Assembly: GCF_000176235.1 (NCBI RefSeq)
Contig: NZ_ACZV01000004.1
Coordinates: forward strand, 558,001 to 622,000
Reading direction: 5' to 3'
Origin: Vibrio orientalis CIP 102891 = ATCC 33934
GTDB lineage: Bacteria; Pseudomonadota; Gammaproteobacteria; Enterobacterales; Vibrionaceae
DNA: 64,000 nt
In this document: one piece after another, positions 55,828 through 63,397 of the stretch
How positions within the stretch are numbered: position 1 is the stretch's first letter
Layout of the letters: each line of letters begins with the position of its first letter
Notes under the pieces: generated by a model
What the model was told of the DNA's origin: nothing
The model's database searches: none
Seen by the model: the letters and a program-made list of their open reading frames with translations, nothing else
Position numbers and translations under genes: made by a program

Positions 55828-56820
55828 ATGACTAATACGACAATTCTTCTTCTTTGTGGTGGTGGTTCATCTGAACATGAAGTATCACTCGTTTCTGCAA
55901 ATTTCCTTCAATCTCAGCTAGAACAAACGCCTGAATTTAATGTTGTTCGCGTCGAGATGAAAACAGATGGGTGGTACACCGACAGTGGCGACCTTGCGTA
56001 TTTAGACAGCAATTCAGGTACATTGAATACTGATTCTCAGCAGACGAAGTTAGATTTTGTTGTTCCTTGTATTCATGGTTTTCCTGGCGAAACTGGCGAC
56101 ATCCAATCGATGCTTGAGCTATCGGGCATTCCTTATTTAGGTTGTGGCCCTGAAGCGAGCACAAATAGCTTTAACAAGATCACGTCTAAGTTATGGTATG
56201 ACGCGTTAGGCATTCCGAATACGCCGTATATCTTCCTTTCTGAGAACAGCCAACAAGCTTACGAATTAAGCGAGCAGGCCTTTGAAAAATGGGGAAGTGT
56301 CTTCGTCAAAGCTGCACGACAAGGCTCATCAGTAGGTTGTTACAAGGTAACGGAATTATCACAACTACAAGCTGCACTAGACAATGCCTTCGGCTATTCA
56401 GACCAAGTACTTGTTGAGCAAGCAGTTAAACCTCGTGAGCTAGAAGTCGCGGCTTATGAACTTGATGGTGAACTGCATATTACAGCACCTGGTGAAATTA
56501 TTGCGCCGGAAGATGCATTCTATTCTTATGAAGAGAAATACAGCACGGAAAGTCATTCTACAACTAAAGTGGTCGCGACTGACTTAAATGACGAGCAGTT
56601 GGCGGTGATCCGTACGAGTTCAGAAAAAGTGTTCACGCAAATGCGCCTGCGTCACTTATCTCGAATTGATTTCTTCTTAACGCCTAGCGGTGAGATCTAT
56701 TTAAATGAAGTCAACACGTTCCCAGGAATGACGCCGATTTCGATGTTCCCGAAAATGCTTGAGAACAACGGCCATAGTTTTGCTGCATTTCTAGCTAACT
56801 GCGTAAAAACATCGATTTAA
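55828..56820 (+). CDS. ddl: D-alanine--D-alanine ligase
   Basis: This 330-residue ATP-grasp ligase makes the D-Ala-D-Ala dipeptide of peptidoglycan. The start at ATG 55828 (MTNTTILLLCGGGSSEHEVS) follows GGAAAGA; the longer frame from 55807 has no support. Motifs: HGFPGETGDIQSMLELSGIPYLGCGPEAS, VKAARQGSSVGCYKV, the KPRELEVAAYE segment, and the metal site FFLTPSGEIYLNEVNTFPGMTPISMFP. Vibrios often carry ddl on the second chromosome. It ends four bases into the convergent recombinase gene. Confidence 0.95.
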   Translation: MTNTTILLLCGGGSSEHEVSLVSANFLQSQLEQTPEFNVVRVEMKTDGWYTDSGDLAYLDSNSGTLNTDSQQTKLDFVVPCIHGFPGETGDIQSMLELSGIPYLGCGPEASTNSFNKITSKLWYDALGIPNTPYIFLSENSQQAYELSEQAFEKWGSVFVKAARQGSSVGCYKVTELSQLQAALDNAFGYSDQVLVEQAVKPRELEVAAYELDGELHITAPGEIIAPEDAFYSYEEKYSTESHSTTKVVATDLNDEQLAVIRTSSEKVFTQMRLRHLSRIDFFLTPSGEIYLNEVNTFPGMTPISMFPKMLENNGHSFAAFLANCVKTSI

Positions 56821-57773
56821 GTCCAAGGCTTAATTGATTTAAAGACAATCTTTTCTTCTTCTGCCTGTGCCTTATTACCTAAATAGTGATAAGGCATAGC
56901 GGCACTCTGCCAGCGACCATATTGCTGGATTTCCCTCACTTTTTTCCCTTTTTTCGCAAGATCAGCAACCGCGCCAACGCGTAACGACTGACCGGAAAAC
57001 TGAACGTCTAAACCAAGCTTCTTGCTTGCGTTGCGCAATATACGAAAGATTGACGAGTCATCTAATAGCTCTACACTCGTAACGCCATGCTTATCTATCG
57101 CGGAAAAAAGTGGCCCGACTGAACTAGGTTTGGCCGAAACCCACTTACTTAGATAGGTACTGGCAGATTCAGATAAGGTATATGTCTCTTGGCCAACCAG
57201 TATTTTTCTCGGGTATTGATCATCAATAATATCTTGATGGGATAGTGTTTTAAGTTCACCGCGCTTAAGCATACACTCGAACATGACGTAGTAAATGGCA
57301 AGATCACGCTTATCTTTTAACTTAGTCGAACGCTCAAGACGTTGCGTAATCATCTTTAAGTGCTTGAGAGTAAAGGGTTGTGCAGAGGTTGCATCGTGTT
57401 TTTTCTCGAGCCTGAGGCGAGATAACGTGGATTGAACCACTTGTGTACTGGTTGGATCGGCAATACCAAGAATACGGTGAACCAAACCTATAGTGACGTT
57501 GTAACGCTTAATGGTGGCATATTTTCTTTTCTGCGCTTCGCGTTCCAAAAATAATCGAACAGCCGTCGATGATGCGGGAATAGGGCGCACATGCTTGCTT
57601 TGGCAAAACTCACTGAACAGGTTCCAATCTTTTCTCATAGCTAACAGTGAGTTATGAGAATAGGAGTTATCCGTTAGAGAATTGATATCTTCCAATTCGA
57701 TAGGATTGGAAAATTTAGAGAGAAACTGATTTTTTTCATCTTTGCATGTGATGACGCGAACGATTTTCTTCAT
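56817..57773 (-). CDS. Cre-like tyrosine recombinase with substituted catalytic residues
   Basis: This 318-residue tyrosine recombinase has a SAM-like core-binding domain (about 35-125) and a catalytic domain (about 135-310). The C-terminal layout SGQSLRVGAVADLAKKGKKVREIQQYGRWQSAAMPYHYLGN closely follows P1 Cre. The histidine of the usual HxxR motif is glutamine (QSLR). The first catalytic arginine position reads LKRGEL, where LRxxEL is normal, so lysine replaces it. The second arginine, the tryptophan and the nucleophile tyrosine are kept. It is not an integron integrase, lacking that family's extra patch. Ends overlap ddl by four bases. Activity is uncertain. Confidence 0.8.
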   Translation of the reverse strand: MKKIVRVITCKDEKNQFLSKFSNPIELEDINSLTDNSYSHNSLLAMRKDWNLFSEFCQSKHVRPIPASSTAVRLFLEREAQKRKYATIKRYNVTIGLVHRILGIADPTSTQVVQSTLSRLRLEKKHDATSAQPFTLKHLKMITQRLERSTKLKDKRDLAIYYVMFECMLKRGELKTLSHQDIIDDQYPRKILVGQETYTLSESASTYLSKWVSAKPSSVGPLFSAIDKHGVTSVELLDDSSIFRILRNASKKLGLDVQFSGQSLRVGAVADLAKKGKKVREIQQYGRWQSAAMPYHYLGNKAQAEEEKIVFKSIKPWT

Positions 57774-57872
57774 TTATACGCACTATAACCAATAAATGTA
57801 TAACAAATATACTTGATAATGAGCAATTTACAATTATTATTAAACTAATCTAATACAACGATAATAATCATT

Positions 57873-58250
57873 ATGGCTGCTGCTACTTACAGAGGCTTCG
57901 TCCTCAAAACTGCTGGAAATTCAACGGAAGTTTGGCAAGTTCAAATCAAAAACCACGTACTGTCAGGCAGCATGGCTGCTGTGAAGAAAAGTATCGATTG
58001 GTTCTGCGATACGGCTTCGATCATCGATCCTAAAGAGTTTAGCTCGTTGGCTGAAAAGAAAACGCAGACCGGAAGTCCTGTACAGGAGAACTTTAACGGT
58101 TATACGCTAAAAAACGACACGGGTGACGCGAATAGTTGGTACTGTTTCTTCAATGGCCGTCTTATTAAAGGCGGAAAACTTGCTATACAGAAGCATATAG
58201 AGGCATACTTGCTGGCTAAGCAAAAAGCCGAACAGCAACAGAAGAAATAA
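57873..58250 (+). CDS. DUF3319 family protein
   Basis: This 125-residue soluble protein is built of two similar halves (TYRGFVLKTAGNSTEVWQVQIKNHVLSGSMAAVKKSIDWF and NGYTLKNDTGDANSWYCFFNGRLIKGGKLAIQKHIEAYL). The pattern matches DUF3319, a family seen mainly in Vibrio. It ends five bases before yciH, so the two form an operon. Function is unknown; its link to a SUI1-type initiation factor hints at RNA or translation (inference). Confidence 0.8.
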   Translation: MAAATYRGFVLKTAGNSTEVWQVQIKNHVLSGSMAAVKKSIDWFCDTASIIDPKEFSSLAEKKTQTGSPVQENFNGYTLKNDTGDANSWYCFFNGRLIKGGKLAIQKHIEAYLLAKQKAEQQQKK

Positions 58251-58255
58251 CACTT

Positions 58256-58567
58256 ATGACTCTTGTATATAGTACTGATGTAGGTCGAATCAAACCTGAA
58301 GAAGAAAAGCCACAGCGTGAAAAAGGCGATGGAATCGTCCGTATAACGCGTCAAACTAAAGGACGTAAAGGTAAAGGCGTTTCTATAGTCACTGGCTTAG
58401 ATTTGGATGATGCTCCTTTAAAGCTGTTAGCAGCAGAGCTTAAGAAAGTATGTGGTTGTGGTGGCTCAGTAAAAGACGGCACAATTGAAATTCAAGGCGA
58501 TGTTCGTGACAAGATCAAAGTACACCTTGAAAAGAAAGGTCACACAGTAAAGCTAGCCGGCGGCTAA
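58256..58567 (+). CDS. yciH: YciH, SUI1-family translation initiation factor
   Basis: This 103-residue protein has the eIF1/SUI1 fold: KGRKGKGVSIVTGLDLDDAPLKLLAAELKKVCGCGGSVKDGTIEIQGDVRDKIKVHLEKKGHTVKLAGG. The bacterial homologue YciH can discriminate start codons in the ribosomal P site. It is basic and cytosolic. Second gene of a pair with DUF3319; a terminator follows at 58684. Confidence 0.93.
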   Translation: MTLVYSTDVGRIKPEEEKPQREKGDGIVRITRQTKGRKGKGVSIVTGLDLDDAPLKLLAAELKKVCGCGGSVKDGTIEIQGDVRDKIKVHLEKKGHTVKLAGG

Positions 58568-58683
58568 ACCTAAGAACAGGTTTGTTAATCTCTGATTATC
58601 AAACTAGTTATTAGGTATTTTATGTAAAATGCGATTATGTTGAATTAGACAACATACTAAGCGAAAGCAGGCTAGTTTAAATA

Positions 58684-58705
58684 GAGCACTTCATTGTGCT
58701 CTTTT
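58684..58705 (+). terminator. Rho-independent terminator
   Basis: GAGCAC and GTGCTC with loop TTCATT, followed by TTTT. Confidence 0.8.
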
Positions 58706-58818
58706 GTTTATTGATGTTATTTACCATAATATACATAATGCGCACTAACTCGTGTGAAGGTAATATAGTAATGTCCAATAAAAGCCCGCGCTTTGGCGGA
58801 CTTGATTGTGATCGCTTG

Positions 58819-59208
58819 TTAAGGTCTGTGCGCCTCTAATGAAATATCGAGTGCTGTGAGTTGCTCGCCATCGTCTACCCAGACCATATTGGTAAACTGG
58901 TAAATATTGCTGTCAACGGACACTGAAAACGATGTATCACTGTTCACTTTGATGTCTAGCTTCTGGCTGTCTGTCACTAAGAACGGCTTTTGCCTTTCCT
59001 GATTCGCATCAGTGACGTAGTAATAGTATCTAAAGCCGACAGTAGCGCCACCGCTATTGTTACGAAAACCTTCAACTGAGACGGTTTTTGAGATCGGGAT
59101 TTCGAACACCTGTTTATCCAATTCAAGCTCTGGTTTAAGAAACTCGCTTGCCGCGATGGCTATTATCGCGCCGAGCGCAATCAGGCTAATAACCTTTATT
59201 TTTTGCAT
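58819..59208 (-). CDS. Membrane-anchored protein downstream of the type 44 toxin (immunity candidate)
   Basis: This 129-residue protein has an N-terminal hydrophobic signal-anchor (about 5-24: VISLIALGAIIAIAASEFL) and a polar, mostly beta-strand periplasmic part. No known domain was recognised. It starts 23 bases before the end of the toxin gene (TAGGGA ahead of ATG), so the two are coupled. Position and compartment suggest a periplasmic immunity protein, but no similarity to a named immunity family was found. Alternative: an unrelated envelope protein. Confidence 0.55.
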   Translation of the reverse strand: MQKIKVISLIALGAIIAIAASEFLKPELELDKQVFEIPISKTVSVEGFRNNSGGATVGFRYYYYVTDANQERQKPFLVTDSQKLDIKVNSDTSFSVSVDSNIYQFTNMVWVDDGEQLTALDISLEAHRP

Positions 59209-59563
59209 ACTCTATCCCTAGCTTAATAAATCGCTGATCGTTCGGGTCATCACCATACGGTGGCGAGCTCCAACAGTCGCCCCAACGATCCAATGACGTC
59301 CCTGCTTTCATCTGAGCGCAACCGGCTGCACGCAGTAAGACGCTTTCAGGAATACCACCGGCATAGCCAACAGCACCATAATGAAAGTTACCGAAATCTT
59401 CAAATGACCCGCGTTGTTTGAAATCCCAAGGTCCTTTATTTCTGACTTGCTCATAAAACCAGTGATAGTCTAATGGACCCACAAGCGTGCCAAACTCCCG
59501 TCGAATATAGGCCATATTGGCATCGACGGACACACCCTCTGGGCTTGTTGGATGAGTAGACAT
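59186..59563 (-). CDS. Stand-alone polymorphic toxin type 44 domain protein
   Basis: This 125-residue protein starts at ATG 59563 (GGGAG seven bases upstream); the frame could extend to 59599. Its signature stretches are RNKGPWDFKQRGSFEDFGNFHYGAVGYAGG and SVLLRAAGCAQMKAG, with a PPYGDDPNDQ ending. These match my recollection of polymorphic toxin type 44 (Ntox44), normally found at the C-terminus of Rhs or other large toxins. Here it stands alone without secretion domains or PAAR/VgrG neighbours. The enzymatic activity of this family is not established to my knowledge. The coupled downstream gene may be immunity. Confidence 0.65.
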   Translation of the reverse strand: MSTHPTSPEGVSVDANMAYIRREFGTLVGPLDYHWFYEQVRNKGPWDFKQRGSFEDFGNFHYGAVGYAGGIPESVLLRAAGCAQMKAGTSLDRWGDCWSSPPYGDDPNDQRFIKLGIEYAKNKGY

Positions 59564-59762
59564 ATCGCTCTCCCTGTATAGCACATATGATAACGACATT
59601 ATCTTATCAGCGAAGACCGCTGGGTAAAAATTTGCCTAAATGCTTAACGAAGAAAAGAATTTGCGAAGTGCGTCGGCATAGCGAGGATTCGCGAGTAAGT
59701 TCAATTGTGGCACACGCGCTGCGTGGTTAAGCTATTTTCATACCCATCATTGTGGATCTTTC

Positions 59763-60056
59763 ATGGACAAGCCGTTATCTCTGTATTGCGTGTCGAATTG
59801 GTACGATTACGCACTGGTCGAAGCCGAGTCACCATACGCGGCTGTTCAAGCTCGATATGGCCGCGAATATCGACCATTGAAAAGTGACAGTGTCACGCAA
59901 GACTGTGTTGTTCATGCAATGTGCTGTGAATATCGCGGTTATGTTGAAACCATATTGGAGCGATTTCGTTTAGATATCGACCGTGTGCTGTGGCTGGATT
60001 GGTACGAGGATACGCTGAGGTTTCAATTGATTTCTAAGTCTGAACCAAACTGCTAG
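59763..60056 (+). CDS. Hypothetical protein, 97 residues
   Basis: Soluble 97-residue ORF from ATG 59763 (MDKPLSLYCVSNWYDYALVEAESPYAAVQA). It is rich in aromatic residues and ends in a cysteine. No family recognised. It has weak ribosome-site support (TGGAT) and lies in an accessory interval divergent from the toxin gene. Could be a small orphan gene or a remnant. Confidence 0.45.
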   Translation: MDKPLSLYCVSNWYDYALVEAESPYAAVQARYGREYRPLKSDSVTQDCVVHAMCCEYRGYVETILERFRLDIDRVLWLDWYEDTLRFQLISKSEPNC

Positions 60057-60116
60057 AATGTCTGTATAAATGCACAGTCATTCTAATAATGCAGTTTCGA
60101 TACGTTAAGAGTCAGG

Positions 60117-60392
60117 TTGGTTGGTGAGATTAAAGCCGTTATAGAAAATGGTAATATGCTCGCTTATTCTGTCGGTGCGTTACCGTTGTTTGATTTGTTT
60201 TTGGGGAAACTGAAACCGGCGGAAACGCTCATCAACATTGCTGAGTATGATTGGGTGGAATTTTCTGAGGTGCTGACGTCTGTTAATACCATCGTCAAAG
60301 GGCGAATCAATGGTATTGCGGAGCCGTTAAGCTGGCAGACTCATGGAGAAGAAGGTGAATTTTGGAGGTGTGCATACCGTGCGACGTTATAG
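60117..60392 (+). CDS. Hypothetical protein, 91 residues (TTG start uncertain)
   Basis: The first codon is TTG at 60117, with AAGAG six bases upstream; an alternative is ATG 60156. The 91-residue product (segment MLAYSVGALPLFDLFLGKLKPAETL and an end at WQTHGEEGEFWRCAYRATL) is not recognised. The next small ORF begins inside its last 22 bases. Accessory region; confidence is moderate because the reading frame is free of stops and has a neighbour in overlap. Confidence 0.45.
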   Translation: MVGEIKAVIENGNMLAYSVGALPLFDLFLGKLKPAETLINIAEYDWVEFSEVLTSVNTIVKGRINGIAEPLSWQTHGEEGEFWRCAYRATL

Positions 60393-60489
60393 CTCCCTAC
60401 TCTTTGCACTTCTAATCACAGCGAGTGCAAACGCGACCGTCTTTGAACAAGCCTTAGCCGATTATGGTGATAAGCTGATATCGCCATGA
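60370..60489 (+). pseudogene. Short secreted ORF, probably a truncated gene
   Basis: From GTG 60370 (or 60379) the frame encodes a clear signal peptide (VRRYSSLLFALLITASANA) and then only about 17 residues (TVFEQALADYGDKLISP) before TGA. A signal peptide with almost no mature protein suggests a gene cut off by rearrangement. The remainder of the gene was not found downstream to 60640. It could instead be a genuine small secreted peptide. Confidence 0.35.
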
Positions 60490-60646
60490 ATTTCCAGTGA
60501 TTGAATGGTTTCAACCTTCGATAAATAGAGCCAGAAAAACGTGCTGCTTTATCTGTTTTTGAATAACCGTGCGCATTTAAAGTGGCGATAGCCTTGGGTT
60601 AGTTGAATGACATTTAAAATTAAACGTTATAAACGCGCTATGCTTG

Positions 60647-61963
60647 TTATGTGTCCTTTTTCTCGTCTTCAGAGAGTAATTTCACTTCCTCTTGGATTAC
60701 TCTTCGACACATCCATTGTAATTTAGCTAAAAGTCCACGTTCGATGTAATTCAGTCTACTTTTTCCGCCATGCACAATTTTGGACCTAACATCATATATT
60801 TTTTGGAAGTCATCTAATATTTCGTTTCGTTGCGTTTGGCTCACTCCTATCAAATATGCACAACGATTTCTTAATAATGCACCTAACCCTACTTGTTCTG
60901 ACGAAGCTTTGTCACCCAGTAGAATCTCAATAACAATCGTTGTTTGAACAAAGGACAGCAGTTCATTTTTACCGCTATAGCTTTCAAATAACCACTGACA
61001 AGCCAAAAGCAACTTATGAGTTTTTGATAGGTTCCCACACGAAAAAACCGTTCCTATTTCCCTCAATCTTCGATTTACCCGTGAAGTCTTCTTTTCTTGA
61101 GTATCAAGTACTCCATCTAAGTCATGGATGACCAAGTCGTGAAACGTGTCAGAAATATCATAATCCAATTCATGCTTATCTAGTATTATCCAGTTATCAT
61201 GCACAGCTTTATGAATGTAAAACTTTGCTTTTGTAGGGGTAGAACGATACGTTGGATTGATCTTAAAAAGTCTAAGGGCAATACCCAACCCGCAAAATGA
61301 TTTTAATTTTTCTATTACTTGTGTATGCGTTTCTGCGGAACCATATTGCCCTACAAAACCGTTATTTTTTATTTGTAGAAAAGCGCCTGAATCATTCCAA
61401 GAATGTTCTGTAAATAACGAAAGCAAACCCAATCCACGATTCGAAATAGATTTGTCTCTTTCTTCAATTCCTGACATAGGTGGGTAAGTTGATGAGAAGT
61501 CTGCGTCTGACTTTCGAATAGTCATATTTTCAGATACTTCATATTCACCTATATTTTCGTGGAGCAACTTTGCCATATCACTATTCATTTCAATACTGAA
61601 AGTGTATTGCCATGGCAAACTGTCAAATTCATGAACTAGTCGAGTAGCGATCTCGACAACGTCTTGATAGCCCTCAATATCAGTAAGTTTTACTAATGGT
61701 AAAGTTGAGTCGTATACAATGTTTTCAGCTAATTCTCTAGAAAGGCTTTCATACACAAAATCAAATATTGGAATCTCGCCTATTGAGTCTTTTAATGTTT
61801 CTTTTATATCTCCTGAATGGGGCAAGATAGACTCTGCAGCTAATAAACCAATACAGGATGCACGCTCAATAAATATCTTGTTTTTAACTAGGACATTCCC
61901 TAGGTGTTCAGCAATAACCTCAATTAATCTTTCTTTACATCTTTGATGAATATTTAATGACAT
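60647..61963 (-). CDS. HEPN-domain protein in an integron cassette
   Basis: This 438-residue soluble protein is from ATG 61963 (MSLNIHQRCKERLIEVI, AGAGG upstream). The longer frame to 62089 runs through the attC site and is not used. Near the C-terminus, VRSKIVHGGKS gives the RX4H motif (Arg-Ser-Lys-Ile-Val-His) of HEPN ribonucleases, in the Apea-like arrangement with a helical region LLSFVQTTIVIEILLG before it. The long N-terminal region is unknown. It starts 24 bases after the attC crossover, as cassette genes do. A role in RNA cleavage or defence is inferred. Confidence 0.7.
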   Translation of the reverse strand: MSLNIHQRCKERLIEVIAEHLGNVLVKNKIFIERASCIGLLAAESILPHSGDIKETLKDSIGEIPIFDFVYESLSRELAENIVYDSTLPLVKLTDIEGYQDVVEIATRLVHEFDSLPWQYTFSIEMNSDMAKLLHENIGEYEVSENMTIRKSDADFSSTYPPMSGIEERDKSISNRGLGLLSLFTEHSWNDSGAFLQIKNNGFVGQYGSAETHTQVIEKLKSFCGLGIALRLFKINPTYRSTPTKAKFYIHKAVHDNWIILDKHELDYDISDTFHDLVIHDLDGVLDTQEKKTSRVNRRLREIGTVFSCGNLSKTHKLLLACQWLFESYSGKNELLSFVQTTIVIEILLGDKASSEQVGLGALLRNRCAYLIGVSQTQRNEILDDFQKIYDVRSKIVHGGKSRLNYIERGLLAKLQWMCRRVIQEEVKLLSEDEKKDT

Positions 61964-61985
61964 TCGATAACCTCTGAGTGGACAC

Positions 61986-62107
61986 ATGACGCCCAATGAA
62001 GGTGTGAACGATGCGACCACACAACTAAACTTGAACACCGTAAACACTAAACGTAACACACACCAAAAATGCCAAGCGTGGTTAAACACTCTTAAATGAT
62101 TGTTATA
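61986..62107 (-). other. attC recombination site (Vibrio integron type)
   Basis: On the minus strand the site begins TTATAACAATCATTTAAGAG, contains the cassette-conserved CGCTTGGCATTTTTG and ends CACACCTTCATTGGGCGTCA. Its ends can fold together (TAAC...AAG.GTG on both). The final core is GTCA instead of GTTA, one change from the usual crossover. It lies between two cassette genes. Confidence 0.78.
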
Positions 62108-62113
62108 AAATCA

Positions 62114-63268
62114 TTACACCAGGCTTTGCATAGATCCTGGTTGTGCTGTGCTATGCACTTTCCCCGTAATTCGATCAAGCATAAGTAAAGGTATTACCTC
62201 TTCAAAAGTTGTTAAATAATACTCAATAAGGGAGCCTATATTATCGTATGATCCTGCTTTAATTTCATGCCAAACATCAGGAGTATAACGAACTAATATA
62301 CTTAAACCATACAACAAGAAAAAATGCCTAACAACGACATCATTCACTTGCCCAAACATTGGAGACACAAACATTGAACCAGTAAAACTTGATTTATAAT
62401 GCTCAATTTCAGACCACCATAGCTGGCCCTTTTCATGGGTTAAAGTGCCCGTATAAATAGCGCCTTCTGAGCTACATTCATTCGAAGTGACGCTGATGTT
62501 ATTCAAGGGGATTTTGGTACTCAAAATAAGCTCTAAGTTAATTGGGTTGTCCAAATTTTCATATATGTCGACATATGTAAAACTACGCTTTGGAACATCC
62601 CAATTAAATAGGCCCAACTCCATATTTTGAGTGCGGATTTCTTCCTCATATCGACTATTTTCCGAAGAGTGTCCAATATGCAGACAACAAGAAGACTCTT
62701 GTATAAACGAATAAAGTACGGGCTCAAGTTCAGGAATGAATTGGAATAACTCCTTTATCGAAATACTTGGACTACTTTTCAAGTCAGAGTCGTCTTTTGC
62801 ACGCTTGTCCGCAGACCACACTTTAGGAGCTAAGCCTAAGTGTTTAGCATACGAATAAAAATGTCCGCCCTTCAAACCATAGATACGATAATCTAGCGGA
62901 TTTTCGATGCCCTTGAGCCAAATGGCTAAACCATGCCCCTGCTCCGTATGTTTTTGAACAGACGCCAAATCACTTTGATTAGAAGAACTAGAAACTTGTT
63001 CAGCAATTGTTAGTTGTAACAAAGCATAGTATCGAGATAGAACCCAAGAGTTTAGAGATGTTGGTTTTTCCTGCCAATATCCAAGAGCGGAATCAACCGC
63101 CGAAGCTAAGCCTACAGATTTTCGCGCAATTATTTCTTCTGTTAATGTGTGGCCAAGCCTGTTGCATTTATCTTTAATAAGGTTTTTACAAACTTCTACA
63201 CTTGCTAATTGTTTCAACCTAAGCCAAACGAGCTTGTTTGGATCATTTGCTATAATTGGATTTCCCAT
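62114..63268 (-). CDS. YaaC-like protein in an integron cassette
   Basis: This 384-residue soluble protein is from ATG 63268 (MGNPIIANDPNKLVWLRLKQLAS, AAGGGGAG upstream); the frame to 63346 would run through attC. The layout (SRYYALLQLTIAEQVSSSS, GHGLAIWLKG, and late hydrophobic and aromatic segments FLLYGLSILVRYTPDVWHEI) resembles YaaC-like proteins. The match is from recollection and is weak. YaaC relatives occur in defence-linked loci, but no function is known. Starts about 18 bases after an attC crossover and ends seven bases before the next attC. Confidence 0.5.
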   Translation of the reverse strand: MGNPIIANDPNKLVWLRLKQLASVEVCKNLIKDKCNRLGHTLTEEIIARKSVGLASAVDSALGYWQEKPTSLNSWVLSRYYALLQLTIAEQVSSSSNQSDLASVQKHTEQGHGLAIWLKGIENPLDYRIYGLKGGHFYSYAKHLGLAPKVWSADKRAKDDSDLKSSPSISIKELFQFIPELEPVLYSFIQESSCCLHIGHSSENSRYEEEIRTQNMELGLFNWDVPKRSFTYVDIYENLDNPINLELILSTKIPLNNISVTSNECSSEGAIYTGTLTHEKGQLWWSEIEHYKSSFTGSMFVSPMFGQVNDVVVRHFFLLYGLSILVRYTPDVWHEIKAGSYDNIGSLIEYYLTTFEEVIPLLMLDRITGKVHSTAQPGSMQSLV

Positions 63269-63284
63269 AACTCCCCTTTGGTTT

Positions 63285-63397
63285 AATAACGTCCAATTAA
63301 GGTGTGTCGAAGCTTCAGTACTAAGCCTTAAACACAAATTCAACACATAGTAAAAATGCCAAGCGTTGTGAAATTACTCTCTTACGTACGTTGCTTA
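63285..63397 (-). other. attC recombination site (Vibrio integron type)
   Basis: On the minus strand: GTTATTAAGCAAC at the start (overlapping the upstream gene's stop), then ACAACGCTTGGCATTTTTAC and an end CACACCTTAATTGGACGTTA. It shares the CGCTTGGCATTTTT core with the site at 61986-62107. The two mark boundaries of the intervening cassette. Confidence 0.8.

Noticed and set aside
56817..57773. Integron integrase IntI for the nearby cassettes
   Set aside because: It is Cre-like without the IntI-specific patch, and the cassette orientation places an IntI on the other side of the array.
60550..60646. A possible third attC after the HEPN gene
   Set aside because: It has ATAACAA-like and GTTAT-like pieces but lacks the CGCTTGGCATTTTT core and a convincing folded end, so I cannot call it.
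61964..62089. N-terminal extension of the HEPN protein
   Set aside because: These codons translate the attC site, so they are an artefact.
63269..63346. N-terminal extension of the YaaC-like protein
   Set aside because: It translates an attC site; the ATG at 63268 with a strong ribosome site is preferred.
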